Origin: Bacteroidota bacterium
Lineage (GTDB): Bacteria > Bacteroidota > Bacteroidia > Flavobacteriales_D > Sanyastnellaceae
Direction of reading: 5' to 3'
Assembly: GCA_027622975.1 (NCBI GenBank)
Contig: JAQBVN010000003.1
Coordinates: forward strand, 1-64,000
Length of the DNA: 64,000 nucleotides
Part shown: positions 52,631 through 61,727 of the stretch, in pieces
Numbering within the stretch: the first letter of the stretch is position 1
How the letters are laid out: every line of letters begins with the position of its first letter
Notes under the pieces: generated by a model
What the model saw: only the letters and a program-made list of their open reading frames with translations
The model's database searches: none
Told to the model about the DNA's origin: nothing
Position numbers and translations under genes: made by a program

Positions 52631-55240
52631 TTATCGTTGAATGGCCAAACGTCTCACCACCACACCGCGCAGGTCTGAAACCATGACTTGGTAGGTGCCG
52701 CTACCCAGCATGGCGACATCCAATTCCATGGTTCCTTGGGTAACCAAATTTTGGCGTTCCCATACAAGACGTCCCGCGGCATCGAGAATGCGCAAAGTGA
52801 CCTCTGTACTCGTTTCCCCAAACCGCAATGAGACTGAATGACCAGCGGGGTTGGGAAACAAGTCAAACGCCAAAGAAGACACTTCCAACACGGCGTCGAT
52901 CTCTCCCGTGCATTCGCAATTTTCGTCAATCACATCATTGATGGTGTTCTCGTCACCATCATCGCAAACATCACCTACCACAAGGCATGAATCATCATCA
53001 TCGGTGGCAAGTTCATTGTAATTGCAGGCTTCTGCATTGGTGCAACCCGTGACTTCCAATTCATCGCACACTCCATCACCGTCTGAATCGCTCAAACAGT
53101 TGCCTTCACAATCGTAGAACTCCTCGGCGTATTCGCACATTCCGTCGTCTTCTGTGGCCTCCGCATTGTAATTGCAGGCCAACTCATCTGTGCACCCGGC
53201 AATTTCCAATTCATCGCATACGCCATCGCCATCTGAATCATTCACGCAGTTGCCGTCGCAATCATAATAGTCATCGGCATAGGTGCACAAGGCATTGTTC
53301 TCATCGGTCACTTCCGCATTGTAATTGCAAGCGACCTCATCTGTGCATCCCTCGATTTCATCCACATTGCACACACCATCGGCATCATCATCGTAGCACA
53401 CCCCATCGCAGTCGTATCCCACCTCTGGGTAGTTGCATAGAAGTTCATTGCTGAGGGTGGCTTCGGGGTCAAAATTGCACGCTGTCTCCTCCATGCAACC
53501 TTGACATGTTTCGTATTCGCAAGACCCGTCGCTGATGGTGGCTTCTGGGTTAAAATTGCAGGCATTCGCCTCCAAGCAGCCGCAGAATACGGTTTGGCCA
53601 AACGTACCAACCCCGTCAAAACTGGCCGTCATGTACACAGCCGCTGATGGGTCGCCTTGAGGGAAAATCTGATAATTCAAGGTGCCACTGATGCTCCCTG
53701 TGGTTGTGATCTGCATCAACAGCACGCGGTTGTCGGCATCTGGCAATCCATTGAGTGCCGTGGGCAAAATGAACCAACTCATCCCTGGCTCTGTGTTTGA
53801 CACCAATGACGTGGCTCCGTCCATGTCAAAAAATCCATTCAAAAGATTCAAAGGGTCGACTGAAGTCGCGTTCTCAAACCCAGGTCCTAGAGGACCCGCT
53901 GGGCCTGTCAATCCAATGGTGGCGTACGAATCATCCACAATCTCTGGGTGGGATTGAAACAGCGCGGGATCCAAACCAGCAGCATTCCAAGTGTTCGCAA
54001 ATTCGCTGTTCCAAGCACCCTCCGGCGCCTGGATTTCGAGGGGATTTTGGGAATCCGAATACACCGCACTGACCCGGTCCGTGGCCGAATTCATGTTCAC
54101 ATACACACGGTAACGTGTCAAACCATCCTGGAAAGCGGCCGTGGTGTCCACCGACAGAGAGAACAATTGTCCCGTGCAAGAGCAGTACTCGCATGAGCCG
54201 TCGTTGTCCGTGGCTAATGGATCAAAATTGCAGGCCAAACCATCATCACACCCTCCAATTTCATCTTCGTCACACACCCCGTCATTGTCTGTGTCTGGAA
54301 CAAGTCCATCGCAGTCGCAAAATCCATTTGGAGCGCCATCGCACGATCCATCGTTGACGTTGGCCTCGGGGTTGTAGTTGCAGGCTGTGGAGATGGTGCA
54401 TCCCAACACCTCGGCGTCATCACAAATGCCATTTTGGTTGTCATCCATCATGCAATCACCCCCACAAACGCCTGCAGCATCGAGAACATTTCCCTCACAA
54501 TCACAAAATCCTGGATCGGGATACACACAACTTCCATCATCCTCATCAGCCGTTGCATCGTAATTGCAAGCAGCGTCATCTGTGCATCCCAGCTGGATCT
54601 CGCCTCCAAACAACCCCGCTCCGTCAAAGGCCACTGTGTAGCGCTGCTCATTGGGCCCGACTCCCAAAGGAAACACTTGATAGCTGATTTGTCCCGACAA
54701 TGAACCCGCTGTGGTCACCTGCAAGATCATCACCCTCATGTCGGCGTCAGGGAGCCCATTGCTAGCCGTGTTCAAGATGTACCAGGACGAACCCACCAAG
54801 GTGTTGCTCTCGACATACGTTATCCCATTGGTCAAAAAGAAAGGCGTGATTGGCTGGGTGTTGTCTTCCACAATGGACGGATCGGCCGCATTGGCCAGTC
54901 CGGACGTGGAGGCCGGCCCTACCAAACCAATGGTTGCGTAGGTGTCATCAGCTAACTCCGGCATCACCGCCAAAAACGCGGGATTGATGCCAGAAGCATT
55001 CCAAGAAGAATTGAATGTGCTGTTGAAAGCTCCTTCAGGCACATCGATGAACATCGGGGACTCATCATCCGCGAACACAGCGCTCATGCGGTCTGTGGGG
55101 TCGTTCATGTCCACAAAGAATCGATATGTTGTCAAACCGGCTTGGGTTGCATTTGACGCCTCCACCGTTAAAGTGTATTGCGAAATTGCTTGAGGGGGCA
55201 GAGCCAACAGGGCGAGCCCCAAGAGGGTTAGATGTTTCAT
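52631..55240 (-). CDS. T9SS-exported Cys/Asp-rich repeat protein B
   Basis: 869 aa, paralogue of protein A: the same signal peptide start (MKHLTL), the same ~195-residue N-terminal domain (QYTLTVEASNATQAGLTTYR... ATIGLVGPAS) and the same sorting domain (FDLFPNPAGHSVSLRF... GTYQVMVSDLRG). It has 8 ACNY/ACNF repeats in two groups. Between them, near residues 358-552, is a second copy of the N-terminal domain (LSVDTTAAFQDGLTRYRVYV... ATIGLTGPAG). So the order is domain, three repeats, domain, five repeats, CTD. Export through T9SS and Ca2+ binding are inferred from the same features as in A. Confidence 0.88.
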   Translation of the reverse strand: MKHLTLLGLALLALPPQAISQYTLTVEASNATQAGLTTYRFFVDMNDPTDRMSAVFADDESPMFIDVPEGAFNSTFNSSWNASGINPAFLAVMPELADDTYATIGLVGPASTSGLANAADPSIVEDNTQPITPFFLTNGITYVESNTLVGSSWYILNTASNGLPDADMRVMILQVTTAGSLSGQISYQVFPLGVGPNEQRYTVAFDGAGLFGGEIQLGCTDDAACNYDATADEDDGSCVYPDPGFCDCEGNVLDAAGVCGGDCMMDDNQNGICDDAEVLGCTISTACNYNPEANVNDGSCDGAPNGFCDCDGLVPDTDNDGVCDEDEIGGCDDGLACNFDPLATDNDGSCEYCSCTGQLFSLSVDTTAAFQDGLTRYRVYVNMNSATDRVSAVYSDSQNPLEIQAPEGAWNSEFANTWNAAGLDPALFQSHPEIVDDSYATIGLTGPAGPLGPGFENATSVDPLNLLNGFFDMDGATSLVSNTEPGMSWFILPTALNGLPDADNRVLLMQITTTGSISGTLNYQIFPQGDPSAAVYMTASFDGVGTFGQTVFCGCLEANACNFNPEATISDGSCEYETCQGCMEETACNFDPEATLSNELLCNYPEVGYDCDGVCYDDDADGVCNVDEIEGCTDEVACNYNAEVTDENNALCTYADDYYDCDGNCVNDSDGDGVCDELEIAGCTDELACNYNAEATEDDGMCEYAEEFYDCEGNCLSDSDGDGVCDELEVTGCTNAEACNYNELATDDDDSCLVVGDVCDDGDENTINDVIDENCECTGEIDAVLEVSSLAFDLFPNPAGHSVSLRFGETSTEVTLRILDAAGRLVWERQNLVTQGTMELDVAMLGSGTYQVMVSDLRGVVVRRLAIQR

Positions 55241-55434
55241 CGAGGTGTTTGGGTTGTAAATTTTGGCTCCAAATTAGCCTGCAGATGGGCCTTGCAGGCA
55301 TGGCATCACACGAAGGAATCAACACTTTGCACTTGAAAAGCGTTCTGCTTGTGCAACCTCAACTTTTCAACGATTCAAGCAGAGAAGTCCGCGCTAGGGC
55401 ACCTCGCTTCACTCTGTCTGCGTAACTTGCTCAC

Positions 55435-58400
55435 TTGAAATTTTCACATTTCATGGTCCATCCATCAATCTGCCAGAACTTTCATCATGTTCTCCAAGCG
55501 ACACTCTTGGTCTTGACAGTGAGTGTCGGGACTGAATCAGCTGCCTTTCGGGAGCTGCATTCACCCTTGGAGTCCCTGATGCCAATGACCCTGTCGGCTT
55601 CTGCATCACAAACGTGTTCAAATTCAGAACTCATCACCTTCACCCTGCTTGGACTTGACCAACCAGTGGCCAATGTCACCAACGTGACTTGGGTTGTGAC
55701 GTCCGCTTCGGGCAACAACGACTCAGCTTGGGAATTGGACCCTTCAGGACCTGGTCCAACCTTGGGTGATTGGAGCAATGAGCTCACGCTTGCCTTCACA
55801 CCTTTGACACCAGACACCTACACGGTGTCGGCCACTGTGATCTACGGCGATGGAAGCAGTGAGAGCACATTCTCAGGCGCAACCTTGGATGTTGCTGGAT
55901 TGCCATCCGTGGATGGTTTGGAGATTTTCATGACGGGAGACAATGGAACGCCCATCAATGCCTTGTGTGATTGCTCTGGTGAAGTCACAATTCAAGCGAT
56001 GAACCCTTTGGTCGGTGGACTTCCCAATGGCGGAATAAATTTTTCGTGGTCTGCTACTTGGTCTGACGGAACTGCCGCCCCTTTGGTGGGCACTGGAAAT
56101 GGAGTGACACTCACCCCGTGTCTCAATCTGGCACAGGAAGATTACTGCGGAGGTTTTGCGACTCCTGCCTTGAATGTGAGTGTCGAGTTGACTTCTCCTG
56201 ACGGATGCGTCTCTTCTGAAGAATGGCTTGACGCCTTGTATGTTGCCCCTCCGCCGTCGATGACCACGACAAGTTCTACCTTCGTGTGCTCCGGGAGTCC
56301 TTGGGACGTTGTGATTGAAGGACCTCAGTCCATTTGTTTTGGGCCTGTGGATACACCCATTTGCTTCACATCCGAAACCTGCCAAATAGACGCTGAAATC
56401 CCTTTTGACTGCATCACAGTGGTGGGTGGGAACCAAGCATTGTTGAACGACGAGACGGGACCTATCGTGGGCTCGGGTAGTTGGACACCTGCTTCTGGAG
56501 GTACAACAGTGACCTGTTCCACAACCCAAACTTTTTTGACCCGAGTGCTGAATGTCAGCACCCCGATTGTCACCGTGTCGGAAACGAGTGGAGTCGCCAA
56601 TGACGGGGTGGTCTGCGAAGGTGCCAATGTGACCATCCAAGCCAGTGGTTTCACTGGAACGAACAATTCATTTGATTGGTTCGTGAATGGCAACTCCATT
56701 GGCACAGGCTTTTCCACAACTTGGAACAACGCCGAGACTTTCGGCGCGTGCAGCGAAGAGGCAACATTGGATCTCGTGCTCGAGTTTGGGCAGAATTACA
56801 ATCCAAGCCTCACCTCTGAGACTTGCCCAGTAACGGTTCAAACCACGTTCTCTGTTCTGCCCAAACCTGTCGCGTCAGGAATCATCAACACGCCTGCGTT
56901 CTGCGACTCAGACCTCTTGGTGGCCACGTTGGAAGCTTCTTGCGGCGTTCCGTCATGGGATGGAGTGGAAATGACGTGGGACTGGAGCATCCCAAGTGAC
57001 GGAGGTGTCCTGACTGGAGATCAAATCAACCTGGCCGTTCCCGTGTCTTTCAATGGTGCCGACTGTTCTGAATCAGAATCCCAATCCCTCATCGCAACAG
57101 TGAGCGATGGGTATGGCTGCACGTCGGACCCCACGACATTGTCTTTTGTGGTCCTAGAACGACCTGATTTGACCTTTGTAGGGAACGCAGTTTGTTCTGA
57201 AGACGAACTGGAAATTGAGGTGTGTGGCGCTGACATGTACCAATGGGATGTCACATTTGGGACGGATATTTTCTTGCTGAATTCTGAACCAGCCCCATCG
57301 TCTTGTTGCCCAGGAAATGTTCGTGAATCGATTGTGCACACCAACCCCTTGGCATGCAACACAGTTGGGATTGACGTCACGGGTACACTCATTCACACCG
57401 TCGATGGGGGCGATTTGATGTGTTCGTCGACGGCCAATTACGATTGTGTGGTTTATGACAATCCTGAGATTGAGCCAAACTTGAGCATCAATGGCCCATT
57501 GTGTGAGGGAAATCTCATCACTTTTGAAGACACCAACAACAGCGCCGGAAACGTTGTATACGATTTTACGTCAAGTCAAGGTCTGGAAGTTCTGGATTCC
57601 TCCTCGCCAGCCGTGAGTTTTGACGCAACTGTGGGCAACACCTGTTTGATCGTTTCCAAAACACAGACCTACAACTTTCAAGGAACCTCGCTGTCCTGCG
57701 CCACACAGTGGTCCGAATGTCTCGATGTGGCTCCGATTCCTGCCATTTCTGTAACACACCCCGCGTCAACCTGCCAAGGTTCACCTGTTGATGTTATCGT
57801 GGAAGTCACAAATCCAGAGCCCTCGTGTGTCTATGACTTTCAGATGAACGGCCTCTCTGGAGGGATGGCTTTCATCTCCAATGGAGGTACATCTTCAGAC
57901 ACTTTCGTGGAATACAACCTGGAAAATGTTGGAGGCATTGAACCTACTTCATCTGATCCCATGACAGCCATCATCCGCGCAATATGCGGTGGGTGTGAAT
58001 CTGGATCCTACCTACTCAATGTGGATGTTTGGCCCACTCCTGTGGTCGCACAAACCGATTTCTTGCTCCCCCAAATGTGTTCGCCTGAAGGAGATTGCAT
58101 TGAATTGCAAGTGGACAATGAAAACCTGCCTCAAGAAACCTTGGTTGAATATTTCTTCGAAACAGATCCGGCCTCACTGTCTCCTCAATTTTGCGACAAC
58201 TTTGTGAATGCCTCGCCATGTCCTCTCAATCGGGAGGTTGATTGGACCGTTCGATTTACACACACCACTTTGGATGGCGCCATTTTGTTCTGCACGACAA
58301 GCGGTGTAGATGAAACAAGTGTCAGCCCCACCCCTGATCCTGATTTTGTTTTTGCCTCCCCACAAGATTGCTTCGACCCGCAGAACGGAAACGAAGTGAT

Positions 58401-59454
58401 CATTGTCCATTCGTCGGCCGACTACAACGTGTGCCCTGATGATAGCTTGAGTTTTCAGTGGTATGCCTCTGCTGGCACAGGGCTAGACCAAAACGACGTC
58501 CACCTGACTGAATCTACGGCTGTCGTGCCTGAATTGTGGTGTGATTCATTTGGGGTGATTGAGGTGATTTTGGAAGCTACCAATTCATACGGATGCAGCC
58601 AAACGACATCCGAACACCTGTTCACCATCCAGGAGCTTCCCGAACCTCAATTGACATTTGTGCAAAATTCCATTTGTCTGCCGACGAGTGTGAGCATTGT
58701 CAATTCATCATCAGGTGCCTCCGATTTTGTGCTTGAGATTCCCGGCTACCCGACCATGGAGAATTTCGCTTCGCCTTTGGCCTTGGATGTCGAATTTCCG
58801 GGGTATTACAACGCAGAGTTCTCGGCTTGCAAAGACCACACGATCGACAATTCAACCATCACTTGTTGCTCAGAAGTTGAATACACCGAGGCTTTTGAAG
58901 GTTGTACGCCTCCAGTGGCAGCCTTTGAAGTGGATTCATTGGTAGAGTTTGTCAATCCCGTTGTTCACTTTGAGAACACCTCGATAGGTCAAATTGAAAA
59001 CATTTGGTCTTTTGGCGATGGAGAGGGCTCAAGTGAAGTCAATCCCGATTGGGAATACGCTTCATCGGGCCAATACAATGCACAACTTCTCGTGGTGAAT
59101 GAATGCGGTTGCACGGATGTAGCCTCCCAAGTGATCGAGGTAGCCAACGATGTCTACCTGTATGTCCCCAATGCATTCACTCCCAACAACGATGGACTGA
59201 ATGATGCTTGGTTCCCAGAAATTTCGGGACAAGAGTTGTTGGCCAAATACGAGTGCTGGGTATTCAACCGTTCCGGTCATTTGGTGTTTCATACGACCAA
59301 TCCCAACAAAGCCTGGACCGGAGAGAACGACATCACTGGAGCCGGAGATCATTTCACAGGCACGAGCGACGTCTATTCATGGAGAATTGCCTTGAAAAAG
59401 AAAGATGGCCGGGGAGCCGATATCTACACAGGGCACGTTACGATGGTTCGCTGA
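55435..59454 (+). CDS. Giant T9SS type B surface protein with PKD domain
   Basis: 1339 aa from the TTG at 55435 (MKFSHFMVHPS...) or 1333 aa from the ATG at 55453. The TTG is suggested by TAACTTGC four nt before it and by a more typical basic N-terminus; both give a signal peptide. About 1100 residues of Cys-containing Ig-like or PKD-like beta domains follow (recurrent CSNSEL, CSGSPWDV, CQGSPVDV, CEGNLITF beginnings suggest ~100-residue units). A clear PKD domain is at ~1165-1237 (VHFENTSIGQIENIWSFGDGEG). A gliding-type sorting domain ends it (YVPNAFTPNNDGLNDAWFP... CWVFNRSGHLVF). Divergent from protein B. Confidence 0.85.
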   Translation: MKFSHFMVHPSICQNFHHVLQATLLVLTVSVGTESAAFRELHSPLESLMPMTLSASASQTCSNSELITFTLLGLDQPVANVTNVTWVVTSASGNNDSAWELDPSGPGPTLGDWSNELTLAFTPLTPDTYTVSATVIYGDGSSESTFSGATLDVAGLPSVDGLEIFMTGDNGTPINALCDCSGEVTIQAMNPLVGGLPNGGINFSWSATWSDGTAAPLVGTGNGVTLTPCLNLAQEDYCGGFATPALNVSVELTSPDGCVSSEEWLDALYVAPPPSMTTTSSTFVCSGSPWDVVIEGPQSICFGPVDTPICFTSETCQIDAEIPFDCITVVGGNQALLNDETGPIVGSGSWTPASGGTTVTCSTTQTFLTRVLNVSTPIVTVSETSGVANDGVVCEGANVTIQASGFTGTNNSFDWFVNGNSIGTGFSTTWNNAETFGACSEEATLDLVLEFGQNYNPSLTSETCPVTVQTTFSVLPKPVASGIINTPAFCDSDLLVATLEASCGVPSWDGVEMTWDWSIPSDGGVLTGDQINLAVPVSFNGADCSESESQSLIATVSDGYGCTSDPTTLSFVVLERPDLTFVGNAVCSEDELEIEVCGADMYQWDVTFGTDIFLLNSEPAPSSCCPGNVRESIVHTNPLACNTVGIDVTGTLIHTVDGGDLMCSSTANYDCVVYDNPEIEPNLSINGPLCEGNLITFEDTNNSAGNVVYDFTSSQGLEVLDSSSPAVSFDATVGNTCLIVSKTQTYNFQGTSLSCATQWSECLDVAPIPAISVTHPASTCQGSPVDVIVEVTNPEPSCVYDFQMNGLSGGMAFISNGGTSSDTFVEYNLENVGGIEPTSSDPMTAIIRAICGGCESGSYLLNVDVWPTPVVAQTDFLLPQMCSPEGDCIELQVDNENLPQETLVEYFFETDPASLSPQFCDNFVNASPCPLNREVDWTVRFTHTTLDGAILFCTTSGVDETSVSPTPDPDFVFASPQDCFDPQNGNEVIIVHSSADYNVCPDDSLSFQWYASAGTGLDQNDVHLTESTAVVPELWCDSFGVIEVILEATNSYGCSQTTSEHLFTIQELPEPQLTFVQNSICLPTSVSIVNSSSGASDFVLEIPGYPTMENFASPLALDVEFPGYYNAEFSACKDHTIDNSTITCCSEVEYTEAFEGCTPPVAAFEVDSLVEFVNPVVHFENTSIGQIENIWSFGDGEGSSEVNPDWEYASSGQYNAQLLVVNECGCTDVASQVIEVANDVYLYVPNAFTPNNDGLNDAWFPEISGQELLAKYECWVFNRSGHLVFHTTNPNKAWTGENDITGAGDHFTGTSDVYSWRIALKKKDGRGADIYTGHVTMVR

Positions 59455-59474
59455 TTAAGGAAAGATCTGAGGTG

Positions 59475-60461
59475 ATGATGTCATTCCATCTGCGGAATAT
59501 CCTATTCATGCTGCTGGCGGGATGGTTCGCAGAGCACTCATGGTCTCAAACCCTGGCCACGCCCCTACCCTCCAACGACGAATCCAAATTGCGTGCCCCC
59601 GTTGTGGGAGATGCCGATTCCATCTACCACAAACATGAAACCTTGGTCAACATCCAATTCAGCCAAGTACAGCTGAGTCAATGGGCCGCGGGAGGACAGA
59701 GTTCGGCAAGCTTGATTGCCAAACTGGATCAGTTTTGGGAATATGACGGTACCAACTTTGGGTGGGACACTGAATTCCATGGGGCCTTTGGCATGCTCCA
59801 TCGCCCCGACGAAGGGGTCATCCTCAAAACCGATGATCGCATTGAACTGGCTACCAAACTGGGATATCGCCTGAAAGACAAGGGCGCCTTGACTGCACTG
59901 GCGAGTTTTCGAACCCAAATTGCGCCTGGATTCGCGGCCGTCAACGGCGTTCCTGACCTCAATCAAATCACGTCGCGTTTCATGGCTCCGGGTTACCTCG
60001 TGATGGCGCTGGGGTTGGATTTGAAACCGACCCAAACCACGACCATCTTCCTGGCGCCCTTCACATCTAAATCAACGTACGTACTCGACACAGAACTTTC
60101 GGCGGCTGGAACCTTCGGGGTGCCCGCAGGAGCCCAAGCAAGACACGAAGTCGGTGGGTATGTACGTTTGGGTTTGAAAGAACAAGTCAGTGAGAACGTG
60201 ACCTACGCTGTGAGATTGGATTTGTTCAGCAACTACCTCGAAGAGCCTGAAGCAGTTGACGTGTTCTCCGACCACGTCCTCACATTGAAAGTGAACAATT
60301 GGCTGTCCACCACCTTGGGATTGACATTGATCTATGACAAAGATGTCGACCTGGTCCTTCGCGACCCCGACCCCGATGTACCGGGCGACACTGGTGAAGT
60401 GGGTCCTGGCGTGCAATTGAAACAAATTCTTGCGGTAGGTTTGTCCCTCAAATTCTCTTGA
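59475..60461 (+). CDS. DUF3078-family protein
   Basis: 328 aa from the ATG at 59475 (59478 also possible). Signal peptide to about SWSQ. The body is typical of DUF3078: LVNIQFSQVQLSQWAAGGQSS, LDQFWEYDGTNFGWDTEFHGAFGM, ending with beta strands (VLTLKVNNWLSTTLGLTLIYD... ILAVGLSLKFS) like an outer-membrane barrel. Function unknown in the family. It is 20 bp after the giant protein and 3 bp before fabD. Confidence 0.87.
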   Translation: MMSFHLRNILFMLLAGWFAEHSWSQTLATPLPSNDESKLRAPVVGDADSIYHKHETLVNIQFSQVQLSQWAAGGQSSASLIAKLDQFWEYDGTNFGWDTEFHGAFGMLHRPDEGVILKTDDRIELATKLGYRLKDKGALTALASFRTQIAPGFAAVNGVPDLNQITSRFMAPGYLVMALGLDLKPTQTTTIFLAPFTSKSTYVLDTELSAAGTFGVPAGAQARHEVGGYVRLGLKEQVSENVTYAVRLDLFSNYLEEPEAVDVFSDHVLTLKVNNWLSTTLGLTLIYDKDVDLVLRDPDPDVPGDTGEVGPGVQLKQILAVGLSLKFS

Positions 60462-60464
60462 TTG

Positions 60465-61364
60465 ATGATGAAAGCATTTGTGTTCCCGGGCCAAGGCGCC
60501 CAATTCTCTGGCATGGGACAAGATCTCTTTGAGGCTTCCCCTGCGGCGCGTCAAAGGTTTGAGGAAGCCAACGACATCCTTGGATTTGACATTTCCTCCA
60601 TCATGTTTTCAGGCACGGATGACGAACTCAAGCAGACGGCTGTCACCCAACCCGCCATTTTTCTGCATTCCGTGATTTTGGCAGAATGCATGGAGGAGGC
60701 GTTTCGACCTGACATGGTCGCTGGCCACAGCTTGGGCGAATTCAGTGCTTTGGTGGCTGCGGGTTCTCTGACCTTTGCCGAGGGACTTCGTCTCGTAAGT
60801 GCACGGGCCAATGCCATGCAGAAGGCATGTGAACTTCAGCCATCCACCATGGCTGCCGTCCTCGGCCTTGAAAACGGAGTGGTGGAGCGAATTTGCGAAG
60901 ACACGGAAGGGATTGTGGTTGCTGCCAATTACAATTGCCCAGGCCAGTTGGTCATTTCTGGTGAAGTACCGGCCGTCGAAGCAGCCTGCCTGGCCTTGAG
61001 CGATGCCGGAGCGCGTCGTGCACTCGTGTTACCAGTTGGGGGAGCCTTCCACAGTCCGCTGATGGAACCCGCTCGCGAGGAATTGGCCAAGGCCATCGCA
61101 GAAGCAGACCTTCGTGCGCCGCGTTGCCCCATTTATCAAAACGTGTCTGCTTCCCCCACCACGGACCCTGCGGTCATCCGCGAACAACTCGTAGCCCAGC
61201 TTACGGCTCCTGTCAAGTGGACCCAAACCATGGAAGCGATGATCGGTGACGGCGCAACTGAGGTCATTGAGGTGGGGCCTGGCAAAGTGCTTCAAGGGCT
61301 GTTCAAAAAGATGGACAGGGCTTTTCCGACGCAGTCAGCCGGATTGATTGTGGCAGAATCATAA
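60465..61364 (+). CDS. fabD: Malonyl-CoA-acyl carrier protein transacylase
   Basis: 299 aa from the ATG at 60465 (a TTG one codon earlier and an ATG one later are in frame). FPGQGAQFSGMGQDL, nucleophile Ser89 in AGHSLGEFSALVAAG, and the His in GAFHSPLM. It loads malonyl groups onto ACP for fatty acid synthesis. Followed by a strong terminator. Confidence 0.95.
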   Translation: MMKAFVFPGQGAQFSGMGQDLFEASPAARQRFEEANDILGFDISSIMFSGTDDELKQTAVTQPAIFLHSVILAECMEEAFRPDMVAGHSLGEFSALVAAGSLTFAEGLRLVSARANAMQKACELQPSTMAAVLGLENGVVERICEDTEGIVVAANYNCPGQLVISGEVPAVEAACLALSDAGARRALVLPVGGAFHSPLMEPAREELAKAIAEADLRAPRCPIYQNVSASPTTDPAVIREQLVAQLTAPVKWTQTMEAMIGDGATEVIEVGPGKVLQGLFKKMDRAFPTQSAGLIVAES

Positions 61365-61390
61365 GCAACCCATCCGAAACCATGGACACA

Positions 61391-61419
61391 AAAAAGGCCT
61401 CTCAAGCGGAGGCCTTTTT
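61391..61419. terminator. Bidirectional terminator after fabD
   Basis: AAAAAGGCCTC, loop TCAAGCG, GAGGCCTTTTT: an 11-bp perfect stem with its own A and T tails, between convergent genes. Confidence 0.9.
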
Positions 61420-61452
61420 CATTCGGTTGTGAATCGAAGTGGAGAGGTATTG

Positions 61453-61674
61453 TTAAGACGCTTCGCCACCCATTTGGGTTGCATAACTAAACAAATTTGT
61501 CACTTCGTGCTCAGCTGCGTGCAAGGCCTCTCGCAAGGCCTTGTTCTCTGAGCGGAGATCATCGTTGCGCTGCTGAGTCCGGACCAACTCAGCTTTCAAT
61601 CGAAGAAATTCTCCCATCACAGCGCGGCGCTCTGCCAACGCTTCTTGGAGTTGCTTTTCAAGGATGACTTCCAT
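61453..61674 (-). CDS. Small coiled-coil protein
   Basis: 73 aa, family not recognised. Almost wholly heptad-like: EKQLQEALAERRAVMGEFLRLKAELVRTQQ... LRSENKALREALHAAEHEV. No membrane segment. It ends before the shared terminator and lies downstream of the MFS gene with a 53-bp gap, which supports it being a real gene. A short structural or septum-type coiled coil is possible, but nothing more can be said. Confidence 0.6.
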   Translation of the reverse strand: MEVILEKQLQEALAERRAVMGEFLRLKAELVRTQQRNDDLRSENKALREALHAAEHEVTNLFSYATQMGGEAS

Positions 61675-61727
61675 GGCAGAAAGATAGCCTCAGAAGTTGC
61701 CAAGAGGCTCCTCAAGCCAAAGAGTTA

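Noticed and set aside
55278-55298. CCTGCA/TGCAGG inverted repeat between protein B and the giant protein
   Set aside because: Only six bp per arm with a long loop and no T run; could be an operator, but there is too little support.
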